This document shows, in pieces, positions 23,118 through 30,539 of a DNA stretch of 32,236 bases. The number at the start of each line of letters is the position of its first letter. Positions within the stretch are counted from its first letter, which is position 1. Position numbers and translations under genes: made by a program. The stretch is taken from NCBI GenBank assembly GCA_007117255.1, contig SKGU01000128.1, forward strand, positions 1-32,236, in the 5' to 3' direction. The notes beneath the pieces are model-generated. The model saw nothing but the letters and a program-made list of their open reading frames with translations, was not told where the DNA came from and made no database searches. The stretch comes from Natronohydrobacter sp. (GTDB lineage: Bacteria > Pseudomonadota > Alphaproteobacteria > Rhodobacterales > Rhodobacteraceae).

Positions 23118-23831
23118 TCAATCCAGCGTGGCGATCAGGCGGTTTCGGGCTTCGGGCAAGGCGCGCCCATGTGCTTCGGCCAGCCATTGATGCAGGAAAT
23201 GGCCACTCAAGCGCAGCGCTTCGCGCATGGCATTTGCGTCCATCTGAGCGCCGGGGTCGATCAGTGCAGCGGGCAGAGGCAGCAGACGCGACGCATACTC
23301 GCCCGCACCGTCATGTGTGACCGCCCGTCCGGTCCGGGGTGAAACATAGGCCAGCCCTGCGCGCGCGCCAGTTACTGCGCATTGCTGCAAATCAAGCCCG
23401 AAACCCGTCGCTTCCAGCAGTTGCAGCTCCCATATGGCATATATGCGCAACCAACCGGGCCGGGCGAGGGCATCGAGCAATTCCAGTGTTTCACTGTAAA
23501 GGCCAGGATAGGGCTGACGCTCTGGCAGGGCAAAGCGGCACAGCGCGCATATTGAACTGAGCGCGGCCAAGGCCAGGCGGTCGCCAAGAATCAGCCCTGC
23601 GCGTGCCCGTGTCAATTCGACTGTGAAACTGCCCAACTGGTCTTCCAGCCGTGCGCGCCAGGTCAGGTCCAGCTGCCCGCCCGGTTGCATTGTCGCCGCC
23701 ATCTTGCGCGAGCCGCCGCCGCGCACCACTCCGGCATGTCGTCCGTGCAGTGCCGAAAATACCTCGATGATCGCGCTGCTCTCTCCATGCGCGCGAGCGG
23801 CCAGCAATATTCCTTCGTCACGCCAATCCAT
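23118..23831 (-). CDS. recO: DNA repair protein RecO
   Basis: A 237-residue recombination mediator of the RecFOR pathway, which helps load RecA at gaps. The N-terminal OB-fold has MDWRDEGILLAARAHGESSAI and VRGGGSRK (37-43), followed by a helical domain with CALC (95-98). The conserved GFGLDLQQCAVTG segment (143-155) and YVSPRTGRAV (162-171) complete the family pattern. A full four-cysteine zinc site is not evident. Start ATG 23831 was chosen over 23867 because MDWRDEG begins the family alignment. It usually follows era in related genomes; here it stands alone after the exosortase gene. Confidence 0.92.
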   Translation of the reverse strand: MDWRDEGILLAARAHGESSAIIEVFSALHGRHAGVVRGGGSRKMAATMQPGGQLDLTWRARLEDQLGSFTVELTRARAGLILGDRLALAALSSICALCRFALPERQPYPGLYSETLELLDALARPGWLRIYAIWELQLLEATGFGLDLQQCAVTGARAGLAYVSPRTGRAVTHDGAGEYASRLLPLPAALIDPGAQMDANAMREALRLSGHFLHQWLAEAHGRALPEARNRLIATLD

Positions 23832-23920
23832 GTTGCAAGGCTTGCCGCGAACGCGCTGTTGCGGCAAGGGGTTTCCTGTGCACCCGCAGCTTGTCGCGTC
23901 AATCGCAAGAAGGAAATGAG

Positions 23921-24532
23921 ATGCAGATGGACCCGAAATACCGGATCACCGCCGGGCTGATCGGCGCGATTGGTGTAGCGGCGCTGGCTTCGCAACTGGG
24001 GTTGCGGCTGGGGCGCGGCCAAAGCGTGCTGACAGCGTTATGGGGTATGAGTGGCTTTTTCACGATCCTGACGAATGCCCTGATGGCGGGCACGATGCTG
24101 CATGTTGCTGTGACGGGCCGGCGGGCCAGTTTCGGTTGGATGAGCATGCTCACCGTCTCGATGATCATGGTGGCTTTGGTCTATCACAGTCTTCTTGCGC
24201 GCTATGTGGTGTTCACGGGCCTGCGTTGGTGGACGGATCACGCGCTGCATTCGATCCTGCCTGCAATGATGCTGTGGTTCTGGCTGATGGAGACAACACG
24301 GCACAAGCCGCGCCGCGGGGCACCCCTGACCTGGCTGATCTGGCCTGCGCTTTATGCAGTCTATGCCATGACGCGCGGGGCGCTGAGCGGGCGCTATCCC
24401 TATCCGTTCCTGAATCTGGATCGGCTTGGCCTGAGCGCTGTGGCGCTGAATATGGCCGGGTTGGTGCTTGCGTTCCTGCTGCTGGCATTGGTGCTCAATG
24501 CTTTGGGCAAACGCATGCCATTGCGGGATTAG
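23921..24532 (+). CDS. Pr6Pr-family membrane protein
   Basis: A 203-residue integral membrane protein with about six hydrophobic segments. It contains the family marks SGFFTILTNALM (about 42-53), DHALHSILPAMMLWFW, and WPALYAVYAMTRGALSGRYPYPF with its conserved prolines and tyrosines. The biochemical function of Pr6Pr proteins is not known to me. Start ATG 23921 has AAGGA 6 nt upstream; ATG 23927 is possible. It is divergent from recO and its stop codon overlaps the stop of the convergent glucokinase gene by 3 bp. Confidence 0.8.
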   Translation: MQMDPKYRITAGLIGAIGVAALASQLGLRLGRGQSVLTALWGMSGFFTILTNALMAGTMLHVAVTGRRASFGWMSMLTVSMIMVALVYHSLLARYVVFTGLRWWTDHALHSILPAMMLWFWLMETTRHKPRRGAPLTWLIWPALYAVYAMTRGALSGRYPYPFLNLDRLGLSAVALNMAGLVLAFLLLALVLNALGKRMPLRD

Positions 24533-25479
24533 CGCGCATCGAGATAGGCCGCGCAACCCGCAAGAGCCGCATAGTCGTCTTCGACAATCGCAACCGGGAA
24601 ACGCGCCACCAGATCCGAGAAACGGCCCATATCCGTGAAGGCGGCATCAAATCCGAAACGCTCAAGATATTGCGCAAAGGCGCGCGCGACCCCGCCAATC
24701 AGATAGATCCCGCCAAAGGGCAGGGTGATCAGTGCAAGATCAGCCATGACCTGTGCCAGCAGACGCACATAATGGCGCCCAACAGACAGGGCCAGCGCAT
24801 CGCCTTTTTCCATCGCGGCCATGATCGCCGCTGCGTCCAGCGATTGCGCAGATTTGGCTTGCTGCGCGTGAAAGGCAAACAAGCGCTCCAACCCCGACCC
24901 GGACAGCACATCTTCTACCGAGGCAAAGCCACGCCGCGCCACCAGCCAGTCTGCAAGGCTGTAATCTTCCGGCCCGTGCAGAGGTAGATGAATGTGGCCA
25001 GCTTCGGCAGGCGGCACGATATGCCCTGCACCAGCGGCATAGACCGGGGCCGCATTGACCCCAGTGCCCAGACCGATAACCAGTTTCGGGCCGTCCTCAG
25101 CCTGGCCAGCGCGAATGCGACGCAAATGGCTGTCCGGCAGGTAGGCAAGCGCATGACCCTGTGCCTGAAGATCGTTCAACAGCGCGATCTGGTCCAACCC
25201 AATCTCTTGGGCCAGAGACTTGGCTTCGACCTGCCAGCCCAGATTGGTCATTTCAGCATGGTTGCCACGCACGGGGCCTGCCAGCGCCACAGCGGCGCGC
25301 TGCGGCAATGTCCGGTGACGCGACAGAAATTCCTTCAGGACAGAGGCCAGCCCCGGATGATCCGCATTGCGGAACCGTTCAGTCGAGCCTGCGACCAAAG
25401 AGCGCCCACGCGCCAACGCCACGCGCGTATTTGTGCCGCCGACATCGACAACAAGAACCGGTACATCCGCGGAAGTCAT
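24529..25479 (-). CDS. glk: Glucokinase (Glk family)
   Basis: A 316-residue glucokinase of the bacterial Glk (hexokinase-like) family. It phosphorylates cytoplasmic glucose with ATP. The phosphate loop is VVDVGGTNTR (10-19), the catalytic Asp is D103 in LLNDLQA, GLGTGVN (136-142) binds the nucleotide, and AEAGHIHLP (158-166) and EDVLSGSGL contribute to sugar binding. It lies downstream of aglR on the same strand and beside the alpha-glucoside operon, so it would phosphorylate the glucose set free by AglA. ATG 25479 has AAGGA 5 nt upstream. Confidence 0.93.
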   Translation of the reverse strand: MTSADVPVLVVDVGGTNTRVALARGRSLVAGSTERFRNADHPGLASVLKEFLSRHRTLPQRAAVALAGPVRGNHAEMTNLGWQVEAKSLAQEIGLDQIALLNDLQAQGHALAYLPDSHLRRIRAGQAEDGPKLVIGLGTGVNAAPVYAAGAGHIVPPAEAGHIHLPLHGPEDYSLADWLVARRGFASVEDVLSGSGLERLFAFHAQQAKSAQSLDAAAIMAAMEKGDALALSVGRHYVRLLAQVMADLALITLPFGGIYLIGGVARAFAQYLERFGFDAAFTDMGRFSDLVARFPVAIVEDDYAALAGCAAYLDAR

Positions 25480-25552
25480 GGCGATCCTTTATGATCATGG
25501 AGTGTCTGGTGTGCTGCCTGTGGGGCAGGTCCTGCATGGGCTGATACCGTGC

Positions 25553-25579
25553 TTTGGGCGTATGCTTCAAGCGCCCAAA
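25553..25579 (-). terminator. Hairpin between aglR and glk
   Basis: An 8-bp perfect stem (TTTGGGCG / CGCCCAAA) with an 11-nt loop lies 15 nt beyond the aglR stop. There is no U-tract. It may attenuate read-through into glk or end the aglR transcript. Confidence 0.45.
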
Positions 25580-25594
25580 ATCTGAATGCGCGTG

Positions 25595-26638
25595 CTATCC
25601 ACTTTCCTGAGGCACCGCTGGCCCGGTAGAGGCTCCGACCACAAGCGAGGTTTCCATCAATTCGGTCAACGGGGCTGAGGCCGGGGCCTCGACCAATCGC
25701 AGCAACATGCTGGCCGCGCGCCGCCCGGCTTCGCGCACCGATGATTTCGTCGCGGTGAACATTGGGACATCCCCATCATTGGGCAGGTAGGACAGATCAT
25801 CGTCATGTGTAATGATCGACACATCACGCCCCAGTTTCAGCCCAAGATCGGACAAGCCACGGCGCAGACCGTAGGCGACAATCATGGACGAGGCCATGAA
25901 GGCTGTCGGCGGATCGGGCAATTTTCGCATTTCGATCAAGGCGCGATAACCGTAGGGCTCGGTCATTTCAGCCTGCCGCATCAGTGCGGGATCAACCGCA
26001 ATGCCTGCGTGCTCCAGCGCTTCAAGGTAGCCATTGCGCCTACGATTGGCGAAATCCATTTCCTCAAGACCATTGACCAGCGCAATCCTGCGATGTCCAA
26101 GATCGATCAGGAACTGGGCGGCGCGTCGGAATGAGCGTTGGTTGTTGATATCGAGCCAAGAATATGGCTGGTCGATATTGCTGGTGCGGCCATGAAACAT
26201 GAAAGGCACTTCAAGCTCGCCCAGTAGCGCCACGCGGCTGTCTTGCTGGCGCGGTCCGTGGACCATCACGCCATCAACCGCGCCGCGCGCGATCAGATCG
26301 CGGTAAGCCTGAGCTTCATCAGCATCGGGCACCACGCGCAGCACCATCTCATAGCCCGCGCGCGAATAGGTCTCGCCAGCGCCCGCGATGAAATCGGCAA
26401 AAACCGGATTGACGATTTCGTGGCTGGTTGAGACCGGGATCACATGACCAATGGCCTGCGCGCGCCCGGTGGCCAGGCTTTTGGCACGCGTATTCGGGCG
26501 ATAGTTGGCCCGTTCCGCGGCCTCTCTGACGCGCTTGCGCGTTGCGTCATTGACCTCTGGGAACCCGTTCAGAGCACGACTGACCGTCGTGGGTGACAGG
26601 CCCAGAGTCCCCGCAAGTTGTTTCAGTGTCACGCTCAT
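25595..26638 (-). CDS. aglR: LacI-family regulator of alpha-glucoside utilisation (AglR-like)
   Basis: A 347-residue LacI-type repressor. The DNA-binding domain is at 1-60: SVTLKQLAGTLGLSPTTVSRALNG, then a hinge with YRPNTRAKSLATGR. The rest is a periplasmic-binding-like sensor domain (about 60-340) with HGPRQQDSRV and GHRRIALVNGL. It is divergent from aglEFGA, so it is almost certainly the repressor of that operon, with an alpha-glucoside or glucose as effector. The frame stays open upstream to 27055, but ATG 26638 begins the helix-turn-helix exactly as in other family members, and the longer version would cross the operon promoter. Confidence 0.9.
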   Translation of the reverse strand: MSVTLKQLAGTLGLSPTTVSRALNGFPEVNDATRKRVREAAERANYRPNTRAKSLATGRAQAIGHVIPVSTSHEIVNPVFADFIAGAGETYSRAGYEMVLRVVPDADEAQAYRDLIARGAVDGVMVHGPRQQDSRVALLGELEVPFMFHGRTSNIDQPYSWLDINNQRSFRRAAQFLIDLGHRRIALVNGLEEMDFANRRRNGYLEALEHAGIAVDPALMRQAEMTEPYGYRALIEMRKLPDPPTAFMASSMIVAYGLRRGLSDLGLKLGRDVSIITHDDDLSYLPNDGDVPMFTATKSSVREAGRRAASMLLRLVEAPASAPLTELMETSLVVGASTGPAVPQESG

Positions 26639-26774
26639 CAGCAAAATCAAACCGTGTTGGATGGGCGCGATAATATGCAAAGTTCTTACCTGCTGAAAAG
26701 GCTTTTGTGATACCTTTGTTATGCTGCGCCTGCAAAAAGGCCCATTAAATTCATTGGCTTTGGGACAAAACAGA

Positions 26775-26803
26775 TTGACAGAGTGCAGGCATTCCGCCAA
26801 CTT
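26775..26803 (+). promoter_or_regulatory. Candidate aglE promoter
   Basis: A perfect TTGACA (26775-26780) is followed after 17 bp by CAACTT (26798-26803), a poor -10. The palindrome at 26811-26824 would lie over the transcription start. The remainder of the 26639-26905 gap contains the divergent aglR promoter, in an AT-rich stretch near 26660-26750. Confidence 0.4.
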
Positions 26804-26810
26804 GAGGCAT

Positions 26811-26824
26811 CCAAAGCGGTTTGG
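26811..26824. promoter_or_regulatory. Candidate AglR operator
   Basis: CCAAAGCGGTTTGG is an inverted repeat (CCAAA-4-TTTGG) with a CG at its centre, the general form of LacI-family operators. It lies about 80 bp upstream of aglE, just behind the candidate -10. Binding by AglR is inferred from form and position. Confidence 0.45.
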
Positions 26825-26905
26825 AAATGATTCCTGACAGCTGGGATGAGACGGGCGCAATCGCAAGAATTGCACATGACACGGGTCAACCTTGGGAGGA
26901 TGACA

Positions 26906-28258
26906 ATGAAAACGAGACTTTACGCAGGCGTGGCTACGCTTGCTTTGATGGCCGCGGGCGCAAGCGCGGATGAACTGATCATCGCGCCGGGCACCGAAGG
27001 GTTCAACTGGGACAGCTTCGATGCGTTCTCTGAAGCGCATGATTTCTCGGGGCAAAGTCTGAGCATCAATGGGACTTGGACCGGCCTCGATGCGGCGAAT
27101 TTGCGCCGTACGCTCGCTTATTTCGAAGCGGCGACCGGTGCGACTGTCAATTATTCGGGGTCTGAAAGTTTCGAGCAGGATATTGTGATCGCGGTGCAGG
27201 CAAATTCAGCGCCCGATGTTGCGGTGTTCCCGCAGCCAGGTCTGGCCGCTGACATGGCCGCACTGGGCGCGCTGTCGCCCTTGGGTCAGGACACTGCTGA
27301 CTGGATGGTCGAGAATTACGCCGCCGGTCAATCCTGGGTCGATCTGGGCAGTTTTCCCGGCGCAGACGGTGAAGAACAGATGTTCGGCTTCTTCTACAAG
27401 GTCGATGTGAAGTCTCTGGTCTGGTATGTGCCCGAAGCCTTTGAAGAGATGGGCTATGACATTCCCGAGACCATGGAAGAGCTGATCGCCCTGTCAGAGC
27501 AGATCGTCGAGGATGGTGGCGCGCCTTGGTGCATCGGTCTTGGGTCAGGGGCGGCGACAGGTTGGCCTGCGACCGACTGGGTCGAGGATATGATGCTGCG
27601 GCTGCATGAGCCTGAGCTTTATGATCAGTGGATCACGAATGAATTGCCGTTCAATTCGCCCGAAGTCGTCGAGGCGATCGAGATGTATGGCAAATTCGTG
27701 CGCACCGAAGGCTGGGCACAGGGCGGTCCCGAAGCGTCTGCCACGACGGATTTCCGTGACACGACGGCCGGTCTCTTTCAGATCCCGCCAGCCTGTTACA
27801 TGCATCGGCAGGCCTCCTTTATTCCGACCTTCTTTCCTGAAGGATCGGAATATGGGCTGGACTATGATTTCTTCTACTTCCCGGCTTTTGAGGATCGCGA
27901 TCTGGGCGAACCTGTCCTCGGGGCTGGAACGCAGTTTGCGATCCTGAATGACAGCGATTTGTCGCGTGCATTCATCGACTTCCTGAAGACCCCCATCGCG
28001 CATGAAGTCTGGATGGCGCAGTCGGGTTTCCTGACGCCGCATAATGGTGTGAACCTCGAAGTGTTCGGCGATGATGCGCTGCGGGCGATGAATGAAATCC
28101 TGCTCGATGCCACGACATTCCGCTTCGATGCGTCGGACGTCATGCCCGGCGAGATCGGTGCAGGCGCGTTCTGGACGGGCATGGTGGATTTCACCACGCA
28201 GGGTGATGCACAGGCCGCAGCAGACGCTATTCAAGCGCGCTGGGACGCGATGCGCTAA
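26906..28258 (+). CDS. aglE: Alpha-glucoside ABC transporter substrate-binding protein
   Basis: A 450-residue periplasmic binding protein. The signal peptide is MKTRLYAGVATLALMAAG with cleavage near ASA-DE. The mature protein follows the family 1 sugar-binding pattern: ATGATVNYSGSESFEQDI and APDVAVFPQPG in lobe 1, and later a GIGLGSG-like segment (CIGLGSGAATGWPATDW). In Sinorhizobium meliloti AglE binds sucrose, maltose and trehalose-like glucosides. Start ATG 26906 has GGGAGGA 5 nt upstream. A strong hairpin follows the gene before aglF, as is common after binding-protein genes, which need more mRNA than the permeases. Confidence 0.93.
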   Translation: MKTRLYAGVATLALMAAGASADELIIAPGTEGFNWDSFDAFSEAHDFSGQSLSINGTWTGLDAANLRRTLAYFEAATGATVNYSGSESFEQDIVIAVQANSAPDVAVFPQPGLAADMAALGALSPLGQDTADWMVENYAAGQSWVDLGSFPGADGEEQMFGFFYKVDVKSLVWYVPEAFEEMGYDIPETMEELIALSEQIVEDGGAPWCIGLGSGAATGWPATDWVEDMMLRLHEPELYDQWITNELPFNSPEVVEAIEMYGKFVRTEGWAQGGPEASATTDFRDTTAGLFQIPPACYMHRQASFIPTFFPEGSEYGLDYDFFYFPAFEDRDLGEPVLGAGTQFAILNDSDLSRAFIDFLKTPIAHEVWMAQSGFLTPHNGVNLEVFGDDALRAMNEILLDATTFRFDASDVMPGEIGAGAFWTGMVDFTTQGDAQAAADAIQARWDAMR

Positions 28259-28268
28259 CTTGACTTGC

Positions 28269-28299
28269 TTGAAAGGGCCGCCATGCGCGGCCCTTTCAA
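28269..28299 (+). promoter_or_regulatory. Intercistronic hairpin between aglE and aglF
   Basis: A perfect 13-bp stem (TTGAAAGGGCCGC / GCGGCCCTTTCAA) with a 5-nt loop begins 10 nt after the aglE stop. It has no U-tract, so it more likely stabilises the 3' end of aglE mRNA, or partly terminates, and so gives more binding protein than permease. Confidence 0.75.
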
Positions 28300-28385
28300 C
28301 ACATGAATTCCGCGCCAAACAGAGCCAGACAGGACCGCAGCTTGACCCCGGAGGAGGGGGGGCTTGTTGGTCGGGGAGGGGAAGA

Positions 28386-29363
28386 ATGTCACCAGTCCTT
28401 CAGGGTATCTTGACCATCATCATCGGTGTCGGTGGATGTGTCGGATACTTTTATTTCTCGAATATCATCCTCGACAAGGTGATCTTTCCAGCGAAGGGGC
28501 CGCAAGCAGGGCGCAATATCAACCGGGCCAATCAGGTTCGTCCTTGGTTGTTCCTGTTTCCGGCCATGTTCGCACTGGGCCTGTATCTGGCCTACCCCGT
28601 GGTTGGGTCGTTCTGGCGCTCTCTGTTTGACCGGTCCGGGGCCAATTTCATCGGGCTTGGCAATTACTTTGACCTTTTCGCGGAAAGTACCTTTCGCACA
28701 GCCGTATTCAATAATCTTCTATGGGTGCTGTTCGTGCCAGCAGCAGCGACATTCTTTGGCCTGCTGGTCGCACAACTGACCGACCGGTTGAGCTGGGGGA
28801 ATATCGCCAAATCTCTGATCTTCATGCCGATGGCGATCAGTTTCGTGGGGGCTTCGCTGATCTGGCGCTTCGTCTACTCGCCCAACCCAGATATCGGCAT
28901 AATCAATTCGATCCGCGACAGCATGGGCATGGCATCGCTTGATCCGCTTCAGATACAGTTCTGGAACAACTTTTTCCTGATGTTCATCCTGGTCTGGATT
29001 CAGACAGGCTTTGCCATGGTGATCCTGTCTGCGGCTTTGCGTGGCATCCCGGAAGAAACCATCGAGGCCGCAATCATCGACGGGGCAAATCCGTTTCAGG
29101 TGTTCTTTAAGATCAAGGTGCCGCAGATCATGGGCACGATCGTGGTGGTCTGGACCACGATCACGATCCTTGTGCTGAAGGTGTTCGATATTGTCTACAC
29201 CATGACCGGCGGCAATTTCGGTACGCATATCCTGCCAAGCTACATGATGACCTACATGTTCCGCGATGATGGGCGGGCGACGGCAGTGGCCTTTGTCATC
29301 ATGATCCTTGTTCTGCCGGTGATGATCTCGAATATCCGGCAGGCCCGGAAAGAAATGCGCTGA
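28386..29363 (+). CDS. aglF: Alpha-glucoside ABC transporter permease AglF
   Basis: A 325-residue MalF-type permease. An extra N-terminal membrane segment (about 7-29) precedes the usual six, with cytoplasmic-looking residues 36-52 between. The EAA coupling loop is EETIEAAIIDGANPFQVFFK (223-242) followed by IKVPQI. Start ATG 28386 has GGAGGGG 4 nt upstream; the frame is open further back, within aglE, without support. It pairs with AglG to form the membrane channel, powered by AglK. Its stop is 13 bp from aglG. Confidence 0.92.
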   Translation: MSPVLQGILTIIIGVGGCVGYFYFSNIILDKVIFPAKGPQAGRNINRANQVRPWLFLFPAMFALGLYLAYPVVGSFWRSLFDRSGANFIGLGNYFDLFAESTFRTAVFNNLLWVLFVPAAATFFGLLVAQLTDRLSWGNIAKSLIFMPMAISFVGASLIWRFVYSPNPDIGIINSIRDSMGMASLDPLQIQFWNNFFLMFILVWIQTGFAMVILSAALRGIPEETIEAAIIDGANPFQVFFKIKVPQIMGTIVVVWTTITILVLKVFDIVYTMTGGNFGTHILPSYMMTYMFRDDGRATAVAFVIMILVLPVMISNIRQARKEMR

Positions 29364-29376
29364 GGGAGGGTGAGAC

Positions 29377-30528
29377 ATGGATAATATCGCTGGACAAAAC
29401 TCAGGCAGCAAGCTCGCCGTCAATATCACAGTCCTCATTCTGGTTCTGCTGTGGCTCTTGCCGACAATCGGGCTGTTTGTGTCATCCTTCCGTGACCGGG
29501 ACCAGATTTCCAATTCAGGCTGGTGGCAGGCCCCGCTTGCGGTGGATCTGAACTTCCGCACCCGTGTCGCAGCGGATAACCCGCGTGAAGAGAACGGTGT
29601 TTTCGTGCTGGAGGGCAATGTCTTTGCCGACCCGGCGCTGGCGTCGAGTTTTCCCGAAGGGACAGGGACCGTTTCCGCCTATGGCACGCGTGCGGTTGCG
29701 CCCGGTGAGTTCCCGGCAGGAGAGGTGTCTGAGCTGCGCAGCGGCGGCACGATTGTCGTCGAACGTGATGGCAGTTATCGTATCGAAAGTGCGGAAGCGC
29801 TGGATCGTGGCCCGACGCTTTATTTTGAGGCGCGCACACCTCCGAAATTCACGCTGAACAACTACCGAACTGTTCTCTTCGCAGACGGGATGGACCGCGC
29901 TTTCATCAATACGCTGACAGTGACCATTCCGGCCACGATCATTCCTATTCTGATTGCGGCTTTCGCGGCCTATGCGCTGGCTTGGATGGATTTCCCCGGT
30001 CGTGGCCTGTTGATCGCTGCTGTGGTGGGGCTGCTCGTGGTGCCCTTGCAGCTTGCCCTTGTGCCGCTTCTGAAACTGCATACCGAAATCGGCATCGGGC
30101 AGAGTTTCCTCGGCATATGGCTTGCGCATACGGGATTCGGCTTGCCACTGGCGGTCTATCTCTTGCGAAATTACATGGTGGGATTGCCGCGCGATATCAT
30201 CGAAAGCGCCAAGGTAGATGGCGCAACGGATTTCCAGATATTCGTGCGCATCATCCTGCCGCTCAGCTTTCCGGCACTGGCGTCATTCGCGATTTTCCAG
30301 TTCCTGTGGACATGGAACGATCTGCTGGTGGCCAAGGTTTTCTTACCATCCGGTGCAGAATCTCAGGTCATGACGGTCAAGATCGCCGATGATCTGCTTG
30401 GTTCTCGCGGGGGCGATTGGGGCATCCTTGCGACTGCGGCCTTCGTGTCCATCGCTGTGCCGCTTTTGGTCTTCTTCACAATGCAACGCTACCTGGTGCG
30501 CGGCCTGCTGGCTGGCTCCGTCAAATAA
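29377..30528 (+). CDS. aglG: Alpha-glucoside ABC transporter permease AglG
   Basis: A 383-residue MalG-type permease. The first helix (about 13-35) is followed by a periplasmic insert of about 120 residues (about 40-158), then five helices. Permeases of this type usually have a much shorter first loop; the long insert, with FEARTPPKFTLNNYRTVL at its end, is a known trait of AglG. The EAA loop is RDIIESAKVDGATDFQIFVR (272-291). GGGAGGG lies 6 nt upstream of the ATG. The alpha-glucosidase gene begins 11 bp after its stop. Confidence 0.93.
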   Translation: MDNIAGQNSGSKLAVNITVLILVLLWLLPTIGLFVSSFRDRDQISNSGWWQAPLAVDLNFRTRVAADNPREENGVFVLEGNVFADPALASSFPEGTGTVSAYGTRAVAPGEFPAGEVSELRSGGTIVVERDGSYRIESAEALDRGPTLYFEARTPPKFTLNNYRTVLFADGMDRAFINTLTVTIPATIIPILIAAFAAYALAWMDFPGRGLLIAAVVGLLVVPLQLALVPLLKLHTEIGIGQSFLGIWLAHTGFGLPLAVYLLRNYMVGLPRDIIESAKVDGATDFQIFVRIILPLSFPALASFAIFQFLWTWNDLLVAKVFLPSGAESQVMTVKIADDLLGSRGGDWGILATAAFVSIAVPLLVFFTMQRYLVRGLLAGSVK

Positions 30529-30539
30529 GGACAAGACAC

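Noticed and set aside
26696-26706. AAAAG-G-CTTTT inverted repeat near aglR
   Set aside because: It has an odd centre without CG and is short and AT-rich, so it does not look like a LacI-family operator.
26639-27055. 139-residue N-terminal extension of aglR
   Set aside because: It would run through the divergent promoter and into aglE, and the helix-turn-helix starts exactly at ATG 26638.
28719-29618. 299-codon open frame on the minus strand over aglF and aglG
   Set aside because: It is antisense to two well-supported permeases, is very rich in His, Asp and Arg, and has no family resemblance.
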